Below, piece by piece: positions 45,938-58,508 of a DNA stretch of 64,000 bases. The translations under genes and the position numbers were made by a program. Each line of letters starts with the position of its first letter. Position 1 is the first letter of the stretch. The stretch is from assembly GCA_030268105.1 (NCBI GenBank), contig BSDZ01000022.1:2025001-2089000 (forward strand), written 5' to 3'. Under the pieces are notes generated by a model that searched no databases, was not told the origin of the DNA, and saw only the letters and a list, made by a program, of their open reading frames with translations. The stretch comes from Volvox africanus (Eukaryota > Chlorophyta > Chlorophyceae > Chlamydomonadales > Volvocaceae).

Positions 45938-46771
45938 ATCAGGGCCCTGCTATGTGTTCAGTTGTGTTTATTAACCCATCCAGCATTGATGACTGGTTGT
46001 GAATATCTGCAGCAAAGCACAAGAAGCCAAGGATGAGGTGTTCAAGATCGACATGCCAACCCTAAGCAGTATAAAATCCTTTAAGCCGAAAACCTTCAAG
46101 CTTTCATCAAGCTTCCCGCCGAAATAAAATAAAATAAGATTAACTTCCAGTCAACTTTTCGATGTTTACACACACAACACAACACTCTTATTGTATCCCT
46201 ATTGACCCATGCTAAACTCTATGCACATACACAACCGCGTGCGTGTACATGGGTTGACATGTAGTCACCATTGCTCTCGATATTGCTCTCGACACCATTA
46301 CTCATCAAACACCTTCTCCCAAAACCCCTGCGTGTCCCCAAATCGACCTCACCCGCCATATGTGTGCATCCGGTGTACACGTGCATGCAAATGGATCCAC
46401 CAATAGATCCTTACAAGCATACATTCAAATATCCTCCGTTCATCTACTTGCTCGCTCGTCGTGAATTATCCATATCAAATATCCATAACAAATACGGCAC
46501 TTCACTTTTGCATATCATTCATGCGTGGCGACAGTCGCCTATCTATCTAGGATTGCTACACGAGCGTTGCCTGAAATCGGGGGCAGCAATAGGTCTGGCC
46601 AGTGGAAGCAGGTTTTGTTGGACAGTTGCTTTTGTCGTGCAACGCCAGCCTGCGGTTAAGTCCATTCAAAAAGTAGATACCTTCAACATAATGTACTAGT
46701 ACTTGTAATTATGTTATAATATGTTGTGTTACCTTATATTATGTTATATTATTTTATATTTTATATTTTAT

Positions 46772-46856
46772 GGGTGTTACACTGTGGGCGACTCGCCCTC
46801 CAAAGACTAGCACCGGGGGTCCTGACCGGACCGAGCCACAGCGCGGGGGAGGAGCA
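46772..46856 (+). repeat. dispersed repeat family A, copy 3
   Basis: 85 bp that matches the reverse complement of 55609-55692 with about three differences. It shares the GTTACA...TGGGCGACTYGCCCT core with copies 1 and 2 but differs from them downstream, so the family has at least two subtypes. Confidence 0.8.
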
Positions 46857-47789
46857 TTATAGTATGCTGCCGCATTTTGAGTGAGGGGAATTGTTGGACA
46901 GCTGTTCCCTTCAATAATCTTTTGTTCCTTTTATGCCGCACTATGGTCACTGGAAGAATGGATGTACGACGTGGCCTTTTGCTTGATAATTCCGAAGCGC
47001 CCTGCCGGCGCACCGAGGCCGTCGTTAGCAGCGGTAGATAGTGTTATTTTGCCATTATTAAAAAACCACGTAAGTCACATATAGATTGTTGGAAATATTG
47101 CATGCATGCCACAGCAGAAGGACTGCAGAAGGGCATGCATGCCGCACCGCACAAACGATCCGTCGACGAAATACGGATAGGGCCTCGTTAAAAGTATTGA
47201 AATCAATGGTAGACAAACAGTGAGTATAGCTATGACACCGAAAGCCAGAAACCTGTAAGGATGTGTGTTTTAAGATATTGGCACGCACACTGGAACCCGA
47301 TATATATCTATATCTATATACATATATATCATATAATACATATATATGGATATTATCGTAAGGGTTTCTCCGATTTAATATGCTACTCTGACTATCGTAT
47401 GTACATAGCTCGCTCGGCATGCAGCAGGAGTTTTCCTACCCAGCAACATTCAATAATTTGACACGCACGCAGATTCATGACTCCGTTTGGGCATTTGCAG
47501 GGATACAAACAAAGTATACGAGTGCAGTAGAAGGGGTCGGGGCAGTTTTCAAAAAGAAGCACGAAAAAACGGAAGGATCTAATGATGAACGAACGTGCGC
47601 GCATGGATGCAGCGTGCACACACCCATATTAGCCTGCTGCTTATTTCAGATAAAGCATAAATAATTCACACGTTCATCATATTCTTACATATGTACACAT
47701 ACAAACATACAGATGTCAGTTTGCTTTATGATCACCATGCATGTATGGCGTTCGGGCTTCTATGCACACAACTTACCCCCGAATAACAA

Positions 47790-48434
<645 letters not shown>

Positions 48435-48893
48435 ATCTACTTATCTACTTATCTATCTATCTATCAAGCTATTGTACATGCATGTACACCGTACTTACCA
48501 GCAGTTAGGTGTTCCATCCTCATATTCACAAAAGCTAGTGGGGTTAATAGTCTTGTCCAGCTCCAGACAGACCTTAGAACCACTGGCCTGTAGTCAAGAT
48601 GTAGCATACGCATGTACAGCAGCAGAGCGACAGACAGCAAGCACCATATACACCAATCTAGTTGGATGCTGGTGGTGGGTGCTGAACCTGGGAAAACCAC
48701 TGATTTCGGAGAAGTCGGCATGGGAGACTGGATGAGGGTGCCCCGAAATACCGGGGAAGGTAGGGACTGCCAGGTTAGTGGCCACGGGTGATGTACCCCC
48801 CTATCCTACACACCAATCTAGTTGACCATCATCAAGAGTCAATGATTTAATGATAGATAGACAGCAAAAATTACAATTTTTTCGTCCTGCAGC

Positions 48894-49604
48894 GTGCAGC
48901 TTCCTTCACTGGAGCCAGCAAGGCCACCCGAACCTCACATGCCTCTAGCCTGGCTACTCAAAGGAACGGAGATTCAGCCAACCACAACAGCGCCAAGAAC
49001 GAGAGGACAAAAAGAGCTACTAGCAAGCTCTGACACCCAAAAACAAGGAAACACCTCCTCCTCCATCTCTGTAGTATCTTGCGATGTCTATAAACACGGC
49101 TGGGAGATGGGGGGACGGCAAGAGGGACGGCAAGGGGCGGCTTACGCTAAATCGGAGGAGGAACAGAAGAAGTTAAAAGCGGCCATTGTAGCAGCGGAAC
49201 TGGTGCCGAAGACTGGTAGGGGAAGCAGAAAGCTCAATGAAAGGACGGGGACGCAAGCTGCGGCCTGTCGGGCAGCCTCGGCATGCTTATGCCTCATAGG
49301 GGCAGGGAACAGGGCCTGCTTCCCGGCGGGACTAATGTGCCAGCCGCCGCAGCGCCACGTTTGTTACTCGTGCGGCAGGACAGGCCACTTTGCGGAAGAG
49401 TATCCCCTTGCGGAGGTAGTGGGAACAAAGGGTGTTGGCCCCATATTGCATCTGGTGAGAGCTGGCTGTTCCAGGGGAAAGGGCCGGAAGCCCGGAGCCA
49501 GGTCTGAGGAACAGCAGGCAGCAGCCGGTGAATGGCACGCCAGGCCTGAAATTGCCGGCTTGGAAGGAAAGTTGGGTACGGCTGAAGAGGTGGATAATAG
49601 GTGA
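48894..49604 (+). pseudogene. gag-like zinc-knuckle relic
   Basis: Open frame of about 236 codons. It includes CYSCGRTGHFAEEY near 49362-49403, which fits the retroviral-type knuckle C-x2-C-x4-H-x4-C except that the last Cys is Tyr. The surroundings are basic and Gln/Ala-rich, as in retrotransposon gag. No protease, RT or LTR was found beside it. The start codon is arbitrary. It could instead be a host zinc-knuckle gene fragment. Confidence 0.4.
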
Positions 49605-51302
49605 TGGATTACCCATTTGAACGCGGACCGTCCTTGACTGTAACGGGCCGGAACCCTTGTGCGTTCCCACAGAGTTCCCACAGAGAAGCCGTGGGAGCTT
49701 TTTGGAGGGTAATGAATGGGAGGGACAACCCTCCCATGTGTGTGTGTGTGTGTGTGTGTGTGGCCAAGGGGGTTACAGAGGCCGTTAAGTGCTGATCCTG
49801 CCGGCCCACGAATAATTATAACTTGGGCGCGTCCTTGCCCTCTCCGTCCCATAATTGCGAAATTTAGATTATCGCCTTGGTTGGGCTCTATAAGGTAGCG
49901 GAGTCTTATCAAAAAACATACGTCAAGAAGCCACATGTAGTCTACATCGAATAGAATGCACTGGGGACCTGCAACGTACTGTCATGGGAGCTTGCTCCCC
50001 AGCATCACGAGCTATTGCACCCTGTGTTACAGTGGTGCGTGCGAACTGCTATGACTTACCCAAGATCCCGGGTCGTCCCCTTTGCAGCGCACACAGGTTG
50101 ATGCAAGCACGACAAGATGTGCAAGAATCCCGTCGGCCGAATGGTGGATGCCTGGGCTGGCGCTGCGTTGGGCTTACGACCCGCTATCTAAATATAGAAA
50201 AATGGGCGGTAGTTCCGGGAACCCATTCGTCGGGTGCAAGGCGTAAGATGCCACACGGGGTGCCAGCAGGGGTGCCCGAGTGAGGATGTTCGTTACAGGG
50301 CGGGGAGGATTGTAACGGGGGAACTCGCAACCCGGCATCATGCGCTACTGCACTCTGTCTTGCATATACAAAGAACCCGATGCAAAAGATGGAACAGAAT
50401 GCAAAGCAGACAGAGGAACTGACAGTTCATGAATGCACTAAGGCTTAAACCGTCGTGTTGCGTGGGATCCTCCAGCACCATACCAACCAAAACTTTGAAC
50501 CATTGATCTTCAGAGAAGAAATCTCTCGCTCGTAGCAAACTTTATGTACATCGTGTTAGTTGTCTCGCTCATAAGCGAGCGAGCAGCGGACCTACCTAAC
50601 ACCAGTAAATAAATTGATTACGATTGGACGATTAGTATCTTTAAAAACTTCACTCGCTTGCGAAACTTGGCTGATGACTTTCTGGGCAATTTTATCTGAT
50701 AGATGTTGGGTTTTCGTATCCAGGACAATAAGGTTCTAGATAGCATGCAGGCATCTCTATCTATCATTCAGTTTTGGTGAGATCGGTTATATGTATGCAT
50801 GATGTAGTAAGAGCCGCAAAGGCTTCTCGAGATGCTGATATGGTGCTTCTGCACCTTTTAATTGCGCTGGTGTGTTGGCCGTACGTGTACGACTACTACA
50901 CATGATGAATCAAAGCAACGATTGGATGACGTAAATCAGATAGAGAGACCTCTGTAAGAGTTATCTCATATATATGTACCAATTAAATATGTTTTGAGAA
51001 ATGTCGATGGGTACATATAATAATCTGCGGACTTTATTAGAGACCACCCTCAAAGTCGCATGGCCGGACTGCATGTAAAGGATTGCACGTACGAAAACGT
51101 AAATATTGGGTATTGAGCACTCCAAACGGGAATCAAGTCAATTTGTCAGAAATACGTACATAGCTCATGACAGGATTCTTATCATGTCAAACGTTTTAGA
51201 ACCAGCTGCCATGCCTATGATTATTGAATTCATCTCGATATTCTTAATTTATGTAGAAACAGCGAATCAACAATCCAGTATTAGTAATAATAATGGTACT
51301 AA
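49605..51302. other. intergenic with retroelement-like debris and repeat B
   Basis: Two related stretches (around 49985-50035 and 50318-50370, sharing GGCATCAYGMGCTAYTGCAC-like text) suggest decayed element ends. No exon recognised. The missing last exon of the pherophorin was looked for here on the minus strand and not found. Confidence 0.4.
50811..50895 (+). repeat. dispersed repeat family B, copy 2
   Basis: Partner of 23578-23662, in the same orientation, with small indels. Confidence 0.8.
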
Positions 51303-52094
51303 TTACTTTTTCCCGACCTGAGAGGTGTTCCAGTTAAGATTCATGACCTTGACAGTGGCCTGGCCAGCATCCCAACTGGGCGTGTAGTAGACCATACTAC
51401 TGAACGGGGCGGCAGGTGCGAGTACACCTATAGATGTCAGCTTGCTTCGCATGGCTTCCTTTGCGTAGAAGGATACTTGTGAAAGCAACTGAGCGTTGGG
51501 GCTTGAAAAGCAGCTTCCCTGCATGCAGATTATGGCATATATATACAAAAGACTGATCCTTATTAGCAACCGAAATCGATTCCTCAGCATAAATTATCAA
51601 ATATTAATTGTTTCATGCATACATGCATGCATGTTTTACCAGTAATAATGTATTTATACTTCATACTCAGCAGGTGTCTTCAGCGTAGTGGGTATGGTAG
51701 AAACCCCGCCAGATGTCTCAGTAAGCCAATTATATTAGATTTCTTATGTTTAAGGCGCGGTAGAACGCATAAATACGTGTATACGCATGCATATTTTTTA
51801 TATACATAATGTTACATATAATGTTTCATATGATGTTATATATTAATGTATATATATATATATATATATAGCAGTAAAGCCCAAGGACAATCATCACGGA
51901 CAAGTTTTCTCACACCGGCGCTCTTCAAGGTAAGTATATCAAAGCAGTAGAGGTAGGTGTTGGGACTGCGGCTCGTGGAAAGACGGCTGAAAATGGCCTT
52001 GACCATAAAAGGTGTTGGGTTAGCGCTGTTGGAGCACCTGCAAGTCAGTAAGCAAGCAAGCAAGCAACGAACATTTATATGGAAAGCTATATAG

Positions 52095-52131
<37 letters not shown>

Positions 52132-55100
52132 ATGTTCATCAGTAAACGAAGGCTATACAAATTAGATTCGGCGAATAGATGGCTGGATGCAGGCAGGGTC
52201 ATTATCTTCAGCTGGCATGCAAGATGGATTGATGATGGACTCAAACCCCAGCCACATTCCAATCAAGATCCAAGAAACGATCGAAGAATCCGATCGATCG
52301 ACGGAGGCCCAGAAGAGCGATACATTATATAGATTTAGAGAGAGAGAGAGGGAAAGAGAGACAGATTAAGTACATTACGACTTCGGTAGAGAGTCACTTA
52401 TCCTGCCGCCCTATGTTACCACTTACTGGCAACGAGGAAAGTTGACATTGACAGCGAGGCAGTCAAAAGCCTGATTTTCCGGATTATACCAATTCTGACA
52501 AGTCCCGTCGTATTGGTCATTTAGGATGGCTTCCAAGTATATTGAGGATCCTTGAGTACATGATCCAAGTGATCCCATGTACCTCATGTCCTCAATGATT
52601 TGTCCTAGCGCTGCAGTCACACCAAAATACAAGAAAATATCGTCAACCAAATCCTTGAAATTGCCGCAGACCTGCATGTAATCATCCATGCAGGTCAGAC
52701 TGCTACTGGATACGGGATCCCAGAGCAAGTTCTGCATCCGGTAGTTAACTGCCGCAATGAACAGCTCACAGTCGTACGACAGAAACACATATGAATTGCT
52801 GCTCAGACGCATTTGGAGGCAGACGGAGCAGCTGATCCCTGGGGGCAATACTAAAAATGGAATGTTGGGGTAGTTGGGGGGAGAAGGCGGCGCTGGAGGT
52901 CGCGCAGGCTGCAGGGCTCGGAATCTGGCTTTACCAGACGTGCAACAGAAGCCATGTTTATAGGACAACGCCACAAGACAAGAGCTCGGGGTCATCACAT
53001 CCACATTATTGGCGTCCAACATGGGCATGGGGTCGCCAGTGCACAGCTCCGTCAAGGAAGTGCAGCCCAGGCCATATTTATTTTTTCCCGGAGTTATACA
53101 AATGATAGTTTGATTCACATCCTTCTCTTTTATGCCCAGTTTGGTCACTCGGACGACGGCGCCGCTGCCTGCGATGCTACCAGGCACCCTCTTCAAGGCC
53201 GCAGAAACGTATTTCCTGCTTCGAAAAACCCGGATAAACGCAGACGGTCTGGTACGGTTGAAATAGCACAAAGGATTCACATCCACCTGCAGTCAAATAC
53301 GCAGCAATAATGTACAAGCAGCCAGTGCAACATCAAGCAAAATCGATCAGTCATCCGTCCGAATGATAAATCTATTAGGGGGAAACATACGGCATATGTA
53401 AATATATATAGCTGTACGACTATATGAATATGTATGTGCGAAATAATTTTACGTAATCAATCACTATTTATTCACTATTTCTATAAATAAATATATATAA
53501 ATTTCTATAAATAAATATATTACGTACAAAGATACGTATAAGATACAGATACAGAATTCTTTATTTCCCGTCGGCCCCCTGCTGCTTCCTTACTTCTGTG
53601 CAATGTATATATGTATATATATATACATATATATACATATACATATATGTGTGTGTATCTTTATATGTATCTTTATACGTATAGTATAGCCGTATCATAC
53701 GTATATGCATACGTCGTACAAGCAGGTCCATGGGAAAGCAGACTGGATGAGGCACCGTTTAATATATATAGAGCGAGATAGAGACTTGCTTTAACACGTC
53801 ATATGCGCGTAGTGAACGTGCGTATGACACATAAACTACCACCATATACATCTCTCATGTAATGTCATGATGATATTATAATTGAGTTAAGATTTTTAAA
53901 ACATATCATTTATTTATCGTTAACTCCTCATGTAACTTGCTATGCACGCACCACTGCCGTATGTATGTATGTACCGATCATAACGTACATTTGAGATTAT
54001 GCCAAATAGCGTTTTATGCGCGAGAGATAACTGCACCTGTGGTCTTGTTCATTGTTGTATTACTATTCACCGTGCCGAAGCAAGGCATTATGTCTAGTAA
54101 GCAGCATGCACGCAATGCAGTGGTCGCGATTTTAGGATGCGGATAGATAGGCGGCGGCTTACTATTAACCTATCTAGTGGCCAAGCTGAGGTAATGACAC
54201 CGCCGTTGATACATACATACGTAAATACATACAAACAAACAAACAAACAAACAAACAAACAAACAAACAAACAAACAAACAAACAAACAAACAAACAAAC
54301 AAACAAACAAACAAACAAACAAACAAACAAACAAACAAACAAACAAACAAACAAACAAAGGACAGCCACCATGGCCATGAACTCACACCCGTGCATTATG
54401 GCTACAGCTACTCACGTTACCTCGCGTTAGCTTCGCGTTACAGAGAGTTATTGTGAGGGTAACGTGATTTAACGCAAGGTCTAACGCCGGCAATCGCATA
54501 GATTACTAACAGACTCATCATTCGCGAGGGCATAATTCTAACTCACAGTTTTCCTTAAAATTTTATTGTAAATACCACAAATATCCTTGCTGAATTACAT
54601 TTTTTTGAGAACTTAGCTTTGGCATAATGTACTGAGCAGAAGTTAGCTGTTTTACTTCTGCTGCGTTACGGCCGTGCGTTGCATTCGCAGTGACTCGCAC
54701 CGGGACTCGCCTGCTTACGCACATTTCGCAGCTTTACGCAGCCAAGCGCAATGTAGCGCGCCCATAACGCAATTATCCGTAGCCATAGTGGTGCAGAACC
54801 CTCGTGAATGGGCTATCACTGACTTCTTCCCGCGGTCAAGGGGGCTCTTCCACTGCAGGAGGGTGAAGCCACTGACACCCAACCAGGCAGGAGGAGGAGA
54901 CGGGGATGAGGAAAAGTGGGTTGTAGCTATGGTAAGAGGAGAGGACGGTACGAGAGGCCAGAGCTGGCTTGTTGAGGGGAGGGGGCAGAGAGGTACGTGC
55001 ATAGCTAGCTAGGGATGGCCTTTCCACGGGGCCACAGGGCCTGGAGGGTGTTTAAGAGGTCCGAGAGGGGGATCCCCAGTGCGTGTCTTGCAGGAGTGAG

Positions 55101-58100
55101 TATGGCTCTCTGTGGGTGTTGCTGTGAGGCTTTTCAGGGGTGGCGCCTTAATGGCTTGTTATTCCCCCCCCCCTTTTTTACCTATGGATGGGTCTTGCCA
55201 CTCTCTTAGCGGTTTGTGAGACGTAGTACTACCTTATCAACCTAATATCGGTATCTTTCAGTCTAAGCTCGGCCCAAAATTTATCGGTTCCACTATTGGT
55301 GACCACTTTCCTTTGTGGATGCGCGCCTGGGCGGGAGGCAGAGTGGCTGTGCTAGGGTCCCTTTGCTAAGGTGGCTGTATGTGGAGGTGGAATAGGAGAT
55401 GCTTTATTGGTTTGGTGTGGCTAGCTCGTGGATCTTTTCGTCCTCTCTTCCTGGATGTGCTGTTGTATATTCGTTAATGTAACACCGTTTCATAACACAA
55501 TATACAAACATACACGTGCTCTGTGAGTGGCCAGGCGAGAGCCACTGAGGGCTCGCTGGCCCTAGTGAGAGGGGGAGCACGTGGCAGGACAGACAGACAA
55601 AGCCACGTGCTCCTCCCCTGCGCTGTGGCTCGGTCCGGTCAGGACCCCCGGTGCTCGTCTTTGAAGGGCGAGTCGCCCACAGTGTAACACCCAGTAAACA
55701 TACAAACGTACAGGGGTTTAAATTCTAGATAGCTAGACAGCAGCAGCAGGTAGGCTTAATGCAAACCGCTCATTAATTGTTCAAATAGATAGAGTGACAT
55801 TATTATTGCAATATATATATATGTTTGTGTGTGTGTGTGTGTTTACGTACACAATACTGTGGTCTACTTCTATTTGTATATGCGCGCCCTGTGTCATGAT
55901 CCACAGCGGCATCCACGGCGGCGTATATGAGTTGTGTTCTAAATAGGTAACCTTATTAGATGCTGTGCTGCTGGCTTAAATAAGCAAATTAGCAAAAATA
56001 CAGAAAATAAAAGGCAGCAGGGCAAAGCCGATGCGTTCGGCTCAGCTGGGCTGAGCAGACAGGACGGAGCGAGGGTAGTCCTATTACAACGAAGGTCATC
56101 TACTAGATAGATAGGTAAATAATAATCAAACAATATGCATGCACGAGCAAGTTCAACAGCTTGCTCGCTCTAATACTGTATATTGTGAGATAGACTGTTG
56201 AAACTATGTATACATGCATGCATGGAGCTCATCAAAGGTGTCGTATATGTGTTACGTATGCCCGCCCGCCAGCAGCAAAGGCCTGATTAGAACATACAGG
56301 TCCACATTGGACATACCGCCTGCCTGGAGACATCTCAGAATATATAGATAGAACCAAGCATTAGATAGATAGAACCAGCTATATATACATAGAACCAAGT
56401 AACCAAAAAGAGTCAGCCATGCATGCATTACGCCCCGAACCAGCTAGACCGAAACATTTATGAATGTGAATATCATGTTATGTGTACCCGCCGACGTATT
56501 TTAAGGTATTTATTTCTTCATAAACAAGATTCCTATATTGCGCAATCAACATTATTATTTCGTTATTCATCATCATATTACCTAGCTACATACCTACACC
56601 AATTATAAGATATGTTTTTTCAACACCAATTGCTGCATCTCGATGTCTAGGTATAAATTCATTATGCACGTCCTGATGCTTCATGATGCCTTGATGCCTT
56701 GAAAATCGTTACACGTACACCATCGCTAGGGTGTGTAGGTAGCTACGACAAGGCCACACGTCATCTAGATACGTACCCTAGTTTTCTAACCAAGCAGGAG
56801 ACCCGCGTCGCACCCGCCTTGATTGGTGTGGTAAGGTAAGATATACAGCTCATCCTTACTTTTTAACTTGGGGTTCAAACCTAAACCCTAAACCCTAAAC
56901 CCTAAACCCTAAGCTCATTACGTTAACGCGCTCGCTCAGTGATCTAGCTGTACGGAGATATAAAATTCAAACTATATAATCTAGCTGTACGAAGATATGC
57001 AATTCGTACTATATATTATAGATACATATATATGTAGTGCATATATATATCAAAGCCGTGCGTGTCACGCTAGTGCTCTCTTACAGCAGCGCTTTACTAT
57101 GGCATACATACAGTAGGAATGGTAGTGTATATTCTGCACAATACCTAAATACATGTCTTTATTACATACAGTGCTATATCATCTTGCATAACGAGCACCC
57201 CTTAAGAAAGGGAGTTGCATACACTTCATACTATACTTATACACACTTCATATATATTAAAGGCGCGCGTTCGCATTATCATCATGTATTTAATATCCAT
57301 ATGATAAAGAAATGTAGATAGCTAGATAGCATAACTGGCAGCAGCCTCTAGTAATAATTTTGCTTGATGACCCATCCAGCAGCTATATAGATGACGTCCC
57401 ATCCGCCTGCTGCATGCGTGCTTTTTGTATATGCTTACGTACCTCCAGTCCATCCAATGCAGCCTCGTGACAGCAATAATGATATTTTCGGCAGTTCGGT
57501 ATTGTTTGTGACACATGAATCTTGAAGCAAATCGTGCGGTTTTTGTCCTCCGCTTCTACTGTGTAGGGATCTTCAACCAACTCGATTTTGTAGGGGGAGA
57601 AGGAATAAGATCCCTCTGGGGCCATGGGTGTGCAGCAGGAGTTGTACGGGAAGCTGGGTAAGCTGACATTCGCGCATGGTCGTCTAACGGCAGCAACCAG
57701 AAGCCGTCTCGTGTCACTGTCTACGAGCAGCACTACTCTGCAGCAGGTAGGATGGATGAACGGCATGCAGAGCGAGAGGGCGTGCGATAATTTGAGAGAA
57801 GAGAAGAAGCATAATTCACGCATAAATCCCAGCACATCAAAAACCTGAGGCAAACATCATTTGATCATTAGCCAAAGCAACAGTACACGCCTTCAACCGA
57901 TTCCCTGCTTGCGGGTTGATTATTGTATCGATAGATAGTAAGGGTTTTAGAAAGAGGAGAAAGCAAAGGCGCGGGGTTTTTCTTGGATTCATTCGTCCAA
58001 ATTAAAGCGTGGGGGATAGCACTGCAGACCCTTGCATCAACATCACACATTTGCATTCTTGCCATTCGTCCGTCCCACTTCCGCGGTTGCGCACAGCAGT

Positions 58101-58508
58101 ACGCGAGCTTTACTAGGTTGGTCCGTTCACAAGTGCAAAGTGGGAGAGCGAGCCTTTCATGCAAAATACAGCGCATTGGCGGCATCCGAGCAAATACGCG
58201 AACGAACCATGAACGCACATGTCAGCCATGCCTGCTGCTTGCTTCTTCTTCAGACATGACCAGCCCTATTTTACACTCTGACACTTCAATGCCACTGCGA
58301 TTTATGAGGACAGCTTATTAGATATGGGCCGGAAGCTGACTTGAGCCCTCCTTGTGTGAGGTAGGTCGTCTACCGACGCCGCCGAAGGCGAACTTTACAT
58401 CCGATGGTACTTGAGATTTGAACCAAAAAGCCCATTTCATGAAGGCGAGACTTACCCGATCATAGCAAGCACAAAAAGAGTTGCGCCGCGGCGACGATTT
58501 CTCATCAT
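51303..58508 (-). CDS. pherophorin (extracellular matrix glycoprotein), C-terminus incomplete
   Basis: Exons 5' to 3' on the minus strand: 58508-58456, 57737-57443, 53286-52427, 52037-51902, 51518-51303 (TAA). Phases match, giving 519 residues. Exon 1 plus the start of exon 2 encode a signal peptide (RRRGATLFVLAMIGVVLLV). The first pherophorin domain starts FPYNSC, continues CFKIHVSQ...YHYCC and ends FCCTSG. A short Pro linker (PARPPAPPSPP) follows. The second half has CSVCLQM, then FPRCQCSNSANPTPF, YCFDI, the SKLTSIGVL region and NLNWNTSQ. This two-domain layout is the pherophorin design; such proteins are secreted components of volvocine matrix. The family usually continues past the NLNW region with more Cys, ending in a CC motif; that part is absent here. 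Either a CAG|GTCGGG donor leads to an unseen exon or the gene is truncated. The donor of exon 4 (GTCCGT) is unusual. The intron from 57442 to 53287 is 4.2 kb. Confidence 0.82.
54231..54358. repeat. AAAC tetranucleotide repeat in pherophorin intron
   Basis: About 130 bp of perfect CAAA units, within the 4.2 kb intron. Confidence 0.95.
55572..55692 (-). repeat. dispersed repeat family A, copy 4, with foldback end
   Basis: 55609-55692 is the reverse complement of copy 3. Adjoining it, GGAGCACGTGGC (about 55574-55585) and GCCACGTGCTCC (about 55602-55613) form an inverted repeat. It lies in the large pherophorin intron. Confidence 0.75.
56878..56914. repeat. interstitial telomere-like repeat, CCCTAAA type
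   Basis: Four to five CCCTAAA units, the 7 bp plant-type motif, unlike the 8 bp TTTTAGGG at 558-600. It is inside the pherophorin intron. Confidence 0.85.

Larger units (their letters stand above)
43851..47788. other. intergenic, no confident gene
   Basis: AT-rich sequence with no recognisable exon. It contains a local duplication of a CAAGTCCCCCAAATA-like stretch (43882 and 44415), a CAT/ATC triplet run (45208-45260), and family C and A repeats. Confidence 0.5.

Noticed and set aside
54094..54430. Lys-Gln-Thr-Asn and Phe-Val-Cys-Leu repeat frames
   Set aside because: Translation of the AAAC microsatellite in the pherophorin intron.
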